NCBI GenBank assembly: GCA_031279965.1 | Contig: JAITHM010000066.1 | Coordinates: forward strand, 1 to 11,142 | Origin: Spirochaetaceae bacterium | Lineage (GTDB): Bacteria; Spirochaetota; Spirochaetia; Treponematales; Breznakiellaceae | DNA: 11,142 bases | Direction of reading: 5' to 3' | Notes under the pieces: generated by a model | The model's input: only the letters and a program-made list of their open reading frames with translations | Database searches by the model: none | Told to the model about the DNA's origin: nothing | Part shown: in pieces, positions 5,524 to 11,142 of the stretch | Layout of the letters: each line of letters starts with the position of its first letter | Position numbering within the stretch: the first letter of the stretch is position 1 | Made by a program: the position numbers and the translations under genes

Positions 5524-6858
5524 GTGAATATGTTTTTTTCCGTGCTATTTGTATTTTTAATGATTCCGGCTTTTGCTTTTACCTCGTGTGTTTCTATCGA
5601 TAAGGCGCTTCCTGCCAAAGAAGCCGTGCAAATTGGGCCCGTCGAAGCAAAATACAAAACTTTTCAAAAGTTGCATATCGTCAAAAAAGATAAAAAAATC
5701 GCCGAAGCCCGCGTAAAACTTACTGAACGGGCAAAGGCCCTTTATGGCAGAGATTTTCCTCAGGATACTATTGATGTATCTGATATAACTATTCACGCGG
5801 CTTTTTCACCAATTACGCTGCTTCCTATACTTGTAGGGAACTTTCAGGAAGTTACCGCGTCGGGAACGGTCATTTCCAACATCAAAATTCCGGAAATAAC
5901 TCTTACTGACGAGCAGCGCGATGCGATGATCGCTGCCGCTCAGGCAATGCGTCCTCCGGCAACACCAGCGCCCGCGCCTGCCCCGCAGCAGCCTCCCGTT
6001 CAACAGCCGCCGCCCAGGCAGACACGGCCCGCTCCACAGGGTACCGTTACGCCATTGGCCCCGCCGGATCCCGCCCCGCAGCCCCAACCTCAGCAACAGC
6101 CTGTGGAACAGGCAGCGCCTGTTGTCCGGCCGTCAACAAGTGGTGCCAACGAGCATTTTTTTATTTTCTTTGAGGCATATACGGCAAAGCTTACCGGAGA
6201 AGGCCTTACAATACCGGAATTACACGATGTTTCAACAACACTTAACACCGTGCGGCAGGTTCTTAAAGACAACCCCGATTATCAATTGCTTATTGAAGGT
6301 TTTGCCAATCCGGTTACCAATACAAAAATCGAAGAGCCTGAACTCCAGCGTTTAAGTTCGGAACGGGCCAAAGAAACAGAAACATGGTTTGTCCGGGACG
6401 GTGTAGGCCGTGAACGGCTTATTACCATTGGTGAAGGCGGAATTTCGGATAACAGAACCCAGCGGGCAAAGAACCGTCGTGTTCAGCTTACTGTTATTAA
6501 GCCGCAAGCTAAAGTCTTTCCCGTGCAGTTCGTCCAAAATCATGCGGCGCTGATAAGCCGTGAATTTTATGCCCAGGATCAAATTGATTCACTGCGGCAA
6601 ATACGTGATGTAGTTGACTATGTTAAAGCGAATCCCGGTGTGCGTCTTTTAGTCCGCGGATATGAAGGCCGGCAGGAACGGAAATCCGGCGGTTTTGCGC
6701 TGAGCAAACTGCGGGCGGATGAAGTTACCCGGCTGCTGCGGCGGGAACTGCGTAAAGAAACTCTTGAAGCCAGGGTGATTGTGGCACCGCGCACCGGCAT
6801 CCGGGATACAATAACAGATGTTATTGTTTTGGAGCCGCTGCCCGCTTCTATTCCGTAA
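5524..6858 (+). CDS. OmpA-family lipoprotein with two tandem OmpA-like domains
   Basis: 444 residues from GTG 5524, chosen because the ribosome site lies 5 bases upstream. The signal ends A-F-T-S-C with Cys22 as probable lipidation site; it has few N-terminal basic residues. Residues about 30-140 form a domain I do not recognise. Residues about 142-205 are a linker of Pro, Gln and Ala that could span the periplasm. Residues 211-324 look like an OmpA peptidoglycan-binding domain: I-E-G-F-A-N in place of the usual E-G-H-T-D, then L-S-S-E-R-A, then N-R-T-Q-R-A-K-N-R-R-V-Q-L-T-V at the end. Residues about 334-436 repeat the layout more loosely: V-K-A-N-P-G-V-R-L-L-V-R-G-Y, then A-L-S-K-L-R-A-D-E-V. 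The family anchors the envelope to peptidoglycan; that role is likely but the first domain lacks the canonical His-Thr-Asp. It is the only gene on its promoter before guaA, with no clear terminator after it. Confidence 0.85.
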   Translation: MNMFFSVLFVFLMIPAFAFTSCVSIDKALPAKEAVQIGPVEAKYKTFQKLHIVKKDKKIAEARVKLTERAKALYGRDFPQDTIDVSDITIHAAFSPITLLPILVGNFQEVTASGTVISNIKIPEITLTDEQRDAMIAAAQAMRPPATPAPAPAPQQPPVQQPPPRQTRPAPQGTVTPLAPPDPAPQPQPQQQPVEQAAPVVRPSTSGANEHFFIFFEAYTAKLTGEGLTIPELHDVSTTLNTVRQVLKDNPDYQLLIEGFANPVTNTKIEEPELQRLSSERAKETETWFVRDGVGRERLITIGEGGISDNRTQRAKNRRVQLTVIKPQAKVFPVQFVQNHAALISREFYAQDQIDSLRQIRDVVDYVKANPGVRLLVRGYEGRQERKSGGFALSKLRADEVTRLLRRELRKETLEARVIVAPRTGIRDTITDVIVLEPLPASIP

Positions 6859-6867
6859 AACAATGAA

Positions 6868-6907
6868 ACTCCGTCTGAACACTAGAAAACAGGGGACAAG
6901 ACGGAGT
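6868..6907 (+). promoter_or_regulatory. Leader hairpin before guaA that contains its ribosome site
   Basis: ACTCCGTCT (6868-6876) pairs perfectly with AGACGGAGT (6899-6907) around a 22-base loop. The only Shine-Dalgarno-like bases before guaA, GGAG at 6903-6906, are in the 3' arm, 12 bases before ATG 6919. No T run follows. It could moderate guaA translation or separate it from the OmpA-type gene. I saw no purine-riboswitch core. Confidence 0.45.
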
Positions 6908-6918
6908 ACACTACATTC

Positions 6919-8586
6919 ATGGGCGGACTGGACAGAATAGTAATTTTAGATTTTGGAAGCCAGACAACGGCGCTTATTGGGCGCCGTATACGAGAGCTTG
7001 GTATTTATGCGGAGATTCTTCCCGGTGATGCCACACTTTCTGACGAAGATCTTGCGGGCGTCCATGGCATTATTCTTTCAGGATCGCCCCAATCTGTTTA
7101 TGACGGCGGCGCGCAGGTTGATCAGCGTATTTATCAATGCGGCCTTCCCCTCCTGGGTATTTGCTATGGGCTTCAGCGCATGACTGTTGATTTGGGCGGC
7201 CGTGTCGAAGCACTTGCCAAACGCGAGGCCGGCGGCATTGAGGTGACCATCGGCCTTAAATCGCCTTCAATTCTTAAAAAACCGAACTGGGATGCCATGA
7301 ATTTTTTTTCGGGCTTTCTTTTGCGCGATGATCTGTCATTATGGAATATTTTTACCGGAAACAAGTGTATTTCATCATTTAACGCCTGGATGAGTCATGG
7401 CGATACGCTGGTAGAGCTTGCCCCCGGGTTTGTCGAAGCGGGAAGCAGCGCGAACGGCTATCCGGCCATTGTCTATCACCGCGAAAAGCCGTGGTTCGGA
7501 CTACAATTTCATCCTGAAGTAAGCCATTGTGAGCTTGGAAACGCTATTCTTGCTTCTTTTGTAACCGGTGTTTGCCGCTGTCCGGCAGTTTGGAATATGA
7601 AAGACTATCTTGATAAGACTGTAGCTGCCCTGCAAACGGCGGCGGCAGACAAGACGATCTTGCTGTTAATTTCCGGCGGCGTGGATTCAACTGTTGCCGC
7701 CGCGCTGCTTCTGCGGGCATTGCCGCCGGAGCAGCTTCATCTTATGTACCTGGACACAGGACTGATGCGCAAAGATGAAACCATCGAAGTCCGCCAAATA
7801 CTAAAATCTTTGGGGGCGCGGCACATTCATATTGTTCATTGCGCGGATGAATTTTTTGCTGCGCTGGCCGGCCTAACCGCGCCAGAGGAAAAGCGCACGG
7901 CAATTGGCGATCTTTTTATCAGGATTCAGGAACGAGAAGTTGAAAAGCTCAACTTGCCCGGCGACTATCTTCTTGTTCAGGGAACACTTTATACTGACCT
8001 TATCGAAAGCGGAAAAGGTGTTGGAAAGAAAGCGCGGCTTATTAAAAGTCATCATAATGTAGGAAGCCCTTTGGTCGAAGCAAAACGGGCGGTAGGTAAG
8101 ATTTTAGAACCGCTTGATAAGCTTTACAAAGATGAAGTACGCGCACTGGGGCGGCTTTTGGGCATTGATGAGGCAGTTGTAGGGCGGCATCCGTTTCCAG
8201 GGCCGGGTCTTGCGGTGCGAATTTTGGGAGAAGTGACTGCGGAAAAGTGCGCGACCCTGCGCGAGGCGGATGCTCTTTTTATCAGCGAGCTAAAGGCCCG
8301 GCAGAACCCTTTGACGGGGAAATGTCTTTACGATGAAATCTGGCAGGCATTTGCCGTGCTGCTTCCCTTGCGAAGTGTTGGTGTTGCCGGTGATGAACGC
8401 CGGTATGGCTGGGTGCTTGCTCTTCGCGCTGTTACCAGCACTGACGGCATGACTGCAGATGTATACCCGTTTAACGCAAAAGATATTATTGAAATTTCGA
8501 CGCTCATCACCAATACCGTGCAAGAAATAGGCCGCATCACCTTCGATATTTCCAGCAAGCCGCCGGCGACTATAGAATGGGAATAA
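6919..8586 (+). CDS. guaA: GMP synthase, glutamine-hydrolysing
   Basis: 555 residues. It converts XMP to GMP with ATP and glutamine in the cytoplasm, the last step of de novo guanine nucleotide synthesis. The N-terminal class I amidotransferase domain (about 5-215) has I-V-I-L-D-F-G-S-Q at 7-15, the nucleophile Cys82 in G-I-C-Y-G, and H198/E200 in F-H-P-E. The ATP pyrophosphatase domain has the P-loop S-G-G-V-D-S-T at 252-258. The C-terminal dimerisation domain ends S-K-P-P-A-T-I-E-W-E, the usual family ending. It is longer than the common 510-525 residues. The extra sequence lies about 114-155, between the Cys and the W-M-S-H-G-D motif at 157-162. ATG 6919 is the start that gives the conserved N-terminus, although its ribosome site is weak. 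The response regulator follows after 19 bases. Confidence 0.97.
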   Translation: MGGLDRIVILDFGSQTTALIGRRIRELGIYAEILPGDATLSDEDLAGVHGIILSGSPQSVYDGGAQVDQRIYQCGLPLLGICYGLQRMTVDLGGRVEALAKREAGGIEVTIGLKSPSILKKPNWDAMNFFSGFLLRDDLSLWNIFTGNKCISSFNAWMSHGDTLVELAPGFVEAGSSANGYPAIVYHREKPWFGLQFHPEVSHCELGNAILASFVTGVCRCPAVWNMKDYLDKTVAALQTAAADKTILLLISGGVDSTVAAALLLRALPPEQLHLMYLDTGLMRKDETIEVRQILKSLGARHIHIVHCADEFFAALAGLTAPEEKRTAIGDLFIRIQEREVEKLNLPGDYLLVQGTLYTDLIESGKGVGKKARLIKSHHNVGSPLVEAKRAVGKILEPLDKLYKDEVRALGRLLGIDEAVVGRHPFPGPGLAVRILGEVTAEKCATLREADALFISELKARQNPLTGKCLYDEIWQAFAVLLPLRSVGVAGDERRYGWVLALRAVTSTDGMTADVYPFNAKDIIEISTLITNTVQEIGRITFDISSKPPATIEWE

Positions 8587-8605
8587 ACAGGAGAACATTT
8601 TTCAA

Positions 8606-9955
8606 ATGAAGTTCAAAATACTCATTGTTGATGATGAAAAAAATATTCGTGACGGGCTTGCCGAATCACTGGAGATGGAAGGCTATGATGTGGTTACCGC
8701 CAGTGACGGCGATGCTGCGTATAAACGCTATCAGAAAGGTGATATTGATCTGGTAATTACCGACCTGCGCATGCCCGGCATGTCTGGTGAAGAACTTCTT
8801 AAACGGGTTAAAGCGGAAACACCTGGTGTTGCCGTTGTGGTACTGACCGGGCACGGGACGGTGCGCGACGCGGTGCAGGCAATGAAGGACGGCGCGTGGG
8901 ATTTTCTCACCAAACCGATACAGGATCTTGACCGGCTGAACATTATTGTTCAGCGGGCGCTTTCAAACCGTGAACGCCGCATAAAAAATCAGGAAATTGA
9001 AGAAGAACTTGAAAAGCGCAAACAGTCTGAAATTATCATTGGCAGCAATGCGGCAATGCGCCACGTTATGGAAGCAATAGGCCGCGCCGCGCCGACACGA
9101 GCATCAATTCTTATTACCGGAGAATCTGGCGTGGGCAAAGAACTTGTCGCTGACGCGATACACAGGCTTTCTCCCCGCAAAGACAAGCCGTTTGTCAAGG
9201 TTCATTGTGCGGCGCTTGCTGAAAGCCTGCTTGAAAGTGAACTTTTTGGACACGAAAAAGGCTCATTCACCGGCGCAACTGGCCGGCGGCGGGGGAAATT
9301 TGAACTCGCTAACGAAGGAACGCTTTTCCTCGATGAAATTGGCGAGATAGATCAAAATATTCAGATTAAATTGCTGCGCGTATTGCAGGAACGAAAGTTT
9401 GAACGGGTCGGCGGCGAAGAAACAATCGAAGTTGATATACGCCTTGTTGCCGCGACAAACCGCGACCTTAAAGCGGAAATTGAAACAGGCCGGTTTCGTG
9501 AAGATCTTTACTACCGGCTTAATGTTGTTACCATTTCGGTGCCGCCGCTGCGCGAACGCAAACAGGATCTTCATCTTCTTATTAACTCGTTTCTTAAGAC
9601 TTTTTCCACAGAAAACAATAAGGAAATCAACGGTATTGATGCAAAAGCGCTGGCTAAACTTAATAGTTATAATTGGCCGGGTAATGTCCGCGAGCTGCGG
9701 AACTGCATCGAAAGCGCCGTTGTCATGACGAAAGGGCCGATGATCATCGAAGAAGATCTGCCGCCAACAATACATTCAGTTATTGATGACGGGTGGATAC
9801 GAATTCCCTGCGGTTCATCGCTGGAAAAAGCGGAAGAAATTGTTATCCGCGAAACGCTTTCTTCTCAAAAAGGCAATAAAAGCGAGACAGCGCGAATTTT
9901 GAACATAGGCAGAAAAACACTGCACCGGAAAATTGAAGATTATGGAGTAGAATGA
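8606..9955 (+). CDS. NtrC-family sigma-54-dependent response regulator
   Basis: 449 residues. The receiver domain (about 1-120) has the acidic pair D9-D10, phosphorylation site D53 in I-T-D-L-R-M-P-G, T81 and K103. A charged linker (about 120-142) follows. The AAA+ sigma-54 activation domain (about 143-375) has Walker A G-E-S-G-V-G-K-E at 172-179, the sigma-54 loop G-S-F-T-G-A at 219-224 (the common GAFTGA with Ser for Ala), Walker B T-L-F-L-D-E at 239-244 and F-R-E-D-L-Y-Y-R-L at 297-305. A Fis-type helix-turn-helix lies about 423-446. The protein should activate RNA polymerase with sigma-54 when phosphorylated. No histidine kinase lies in the window, so the partner and targets are unknown. 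The AGGAG at 8589-8593 is 12 bases from ATG 8606, rather far. The stop overlaps the next gene by ATGA. Confidence 0.95.
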   Translation: MKFKILIVDDEKNIRDGLAESLEMEGYDVVTASDGDAAYKRYQKGDIDLVITDLRMPGMSGEELLKRVKAETPGVAVVVLTGHGTVRDAVQAMKDGAWDFLTKPIQDLDRLNIIVQRALSNRERRIKNQEIEEELEKRKQSEIIIGSNAAMRHVMEAIGRAAPTRASILITGESGVGKELVADAIHRLSPRKDKPFVKVHCAALAESLLESELFGHEKGSFTGATGRRRGKFELANEGTLFLDEIGEIDQNIQIKLLRVLQERKFERVGGEETIEVDIRLVAATNRDLKAEIETGRFREDLYYRLNVVTISVPPLRERKQDLHLLINSFLKTFSTENNKEINGIDAKALAKLNSYNWPGNVRELRNCIESAVVMTKGPMIIEEDLPPTIHSVIDDGWIRIPCGSSLEKAEEIVIRETLSSQKGNKSETARILNIGRKTLHRKIEDYGVE

Positions 9956-10512
9956 TGTTCAAATTGCCAAAAATTATTGTACTTGTAGGCCCCAAGAATT
10001 GCGGAAAAAGCATTGCGGCCTTTATTTTGCGGGATAGGCTTCAATGCCGTGGCGCCGATTTGGATTCAATTATTGAAAAACGCACCGGCAAAAGCCCCCG
10101 TGAATTGTATCTGGAAGGGCCGGAGGTATTCCGGCACGAAGAAGCAGAAAAGCTCCATTTTGTGCTCAAAAAAGAACTGTGCACCACGAAAGAAACTTCG
10201 CTGGTACTTGCCACCGGCGGCGGTATTATTGACAATCAGGCGGCTGTTGACATGCTTATCCAGTTTGAAGGGGCCGTTATTATCTGTTTAGAGCTGAATG
10301 CAGAAACAGCGTGGCGGCGAATCGAAAAATCCGGCGACGGTCTGCCTCCTTTTCTTGCTGAACAGGAAGATCCTCAGGCCGCACACTGCGCCTTGCATAC
10401 CCGAAGGACGGCCGCCTGCAAAGAAATTGCCCATGTAACCATTAATGTTGATGATAAACAGCCTAACGAAACTGCCGATGCCGTCATCGAATATTTAAAG
10501 ACGAGAAACTGA
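9952..10512 (+). CDS. aroK: Shikimate kinase (or close relative)
   Basis: 186 residues. Shikimate kinase phosphorylates shikimate with ATP, in the cytoplasm, on the way to chorismate and aromatic amino acids. Seen here: Walker A G-P-K-N-C-G-K-S at 13-20, D-L-D at 36-38 (shikimate contact), F-R-x-E-E at 60-64 with substrate-binding Arg61, and G-G-G at 89-91. The lid region, normally R-P-L-L, reads G-L-P-P-F-L (130-135), so the usual lid Arg is absent. R-R at 151-152 may be the later conserved Arg. Length is close to the family's 170-190. The ATG at 9952 overlaps the upstream stop; the second ATG at 9955 is 7 bases from GGAG (9944-9947) and may be the real start. Cotranscription with the regulator is likely. 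It converges on proB with 5 bases between stops. Confidence 0.82.
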   Translation: MMFKLPKIIVLVGPKNCGKSIAAFILRDRLQCRGADLDSIIEKRTGKSPRELYLEGPEVFRHEEAEKLHFVLKKELCTTKETSLVLATGGGIIDNQAAVDMLIQFEGAVIICLELNAETAWRRIEKSGDGLPPFLAEQEDPQAAHCALHTRRTAACKEIAHVTINVDDKQPNETADAVIEYLKTRN

Positions 10513-10517
10513 ACCTG

Positions 10518-11142
10518 TCAGCCGGGAAGAAAAACCGTTCCCCGCTGTGTTCCTGCAGCAAGCGCCGCCAATGCGGCGGGCTTGCCCCGCGTAATAATCG
10601 TTGGGATGCCGTATTCAAAGCAGAGTTCCGCCGCATTGATCTTGGTGGTAATGCCGCCTGTTCCCAATTTGCTTGTTCCTTCGGCGCTGATCGTCTGACG
10701 AAGCGCTGGCGGGTCGCGGACTTCGGGAATAAATGCCGCGTTAGGATTGATGTGTGGATTTTCTGAATAGATTCCATCAATATCACTAAAAAGCACCAAA
10801 AGATTGGCATTCCAGAGCAGCGCCGACCGGGCGGCAAGCGTATCATTATCTCCTATTTTAATTTCTTCGACAGAAACCGTGTCATTTTCGTTGATAATTG
10901 GAATAATACCTTCATCAATAAGGGTAAAAATCGTGTTGCGCATATTGAGTGTCCGCAGTGAGTCGGCAAAATCTTCGCGGGTAAGGAGTATTTGAGCAAC
11001 ATGAAGGCCGTGAATATCGAAGGCGCGCCCCCACGCCTTCATAAGCTCCACCTGGCCTACCGCACACAGTGCCTGCCGGTAGTGGAGGTCTTTTTTCCGC
11101 GCCCATTTATCCAGCGTCGACAGCCCCGCCGCCTGAGCACCT
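10518..11142 (-). CDS. proB: Glutamate 5-kinase, C-terminal part (runs off the right edge)
   Basis: About 207 codons are visible on the minus strand, open to the window edge, so the start lies outside; the Met at 11051 is internal. The enzyme phosphorylates glutamate, the first step of proline synthesis. Visible amino acid kinase motifs are I-N-E-N-D-T-V-S, then I-G-D-N-D-T-L-A-A, then L-F-S-D-I-D-G-I-Y, and G-T-G-G-I-T-T-K-I-N-A-A near the nucleotide site. The protein ends soon after, at G-T-V-F-L-P-G, with no room for the C-terminal PUA domain found in the roughly 367-residue form, so this is the short form. No proA is seen downstream; the neighbour there is aroK on the other strand. Confidence 0.95.
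   Translation of the reverse strand, partial: GAQAAGLSTLDKWARKKDLHYRQALCAVGQVELMKAWGRAFDIHGLHVAQILLTREDFADSLRTLNMRNTIFTLIDEGIIPIINENDTVSVEEIKIGDNDTLAARSALLWNANLLVLFSDIDGIYSENPHINPNAAFIPEVRDPPALRQTISAEGTSKLGTGGITTKINAAELCFEYGIPTIITRGKPAALAALAAGTQRGTVFLPG

Noticed and set aside
5806..6096. Minus-strand ORF opposite the OmpA-type linker
   Set aside because: A shadow of the Pro/Gln-rich linker codons, giving Arg/Gly-rich low-complexity sequence without a start signal.

Overview
The window looks like a chromosomal segment of a spirochaete, most likely a Treponema-type bacterium. This is inferred from the protein types and not from a marker gene. The reasons are several lipoproteins with relaxed lipoboxes, a DUF4398-type coiled-coil lipoprotein, an OmpA-type lipoprotein with a proline/glutamine linker, a GLUG/InlB-repeat surface lipoprotein, and long C homopolymers next to or inside surface-protein genes. 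I see no rRNA, tRNA, CRISPR array, transposase or integrase.

Layout. (1) 1-2383, plus strand: the tail of a probable UvrD/PcrA-type helicase, then a divergent PAP2-like protein of unknown function (139-999), then a secreted, probably outer-membrane beta-barrel protein (992-2383). All three overlap by a few bases and look like one transcription unit. (2) 2380-3466, minus strand: two lipoprotein genes, promoter-distal unknown and promoter-proximal DUF4398-like, read from a recognisable promoter at 3502-3531. This unit converges on the barrel gene with overlapping stop codons. (3) 3467-3966: a 500-base divergent intergenic region holding back-to-back promoters, a small inverted repeat, a doubtful short ORF and a run of 16 C. 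(4) 3967-5334, plus: a surface lipoprotein with an N-terminal InlB/Listeria-Bacteroides repeat and GLUG repeats, closed by a strong intrinsic terminator. (5) 5335-5523: terminator, a perfect 11-bp inverted repeat between short direct repeats, and a perfect-consensus sigma-70 promoter. (6) 5524-6858: an OmpA-family lipoprotein with two tandem OmpA-like domains. (7) 6919-10512: guaA (GMP synthase), an NtrC-type sigma-54 response regulator and a shikimate kinase, tightly spaced. (8) 10518-11142, minus: the C-terminal part of proB (glutamate 5-kinase), running off the window.

How it fits together. The first 6.9 kb is dominated by cell-envelope proteins: one barrel, four lipoproteins and one PAP2-like protein. 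The rest is housekeeping metabolism plus one regulator. The most notable theme is possible phase variation. A C16 run lies in the leader of the GLUG lipoprotein gene, and a C8 run lies inside the barrel gene just after its signal peptide, where gain or loss of one C would truncate the protein. Changing the C16 run to 15 or 18 would also create a roughly 100-codon leader ORF ending in an ATGA overlap with the lipoprotein start. These points are read directly from the sequence; that they act as switches is inference.
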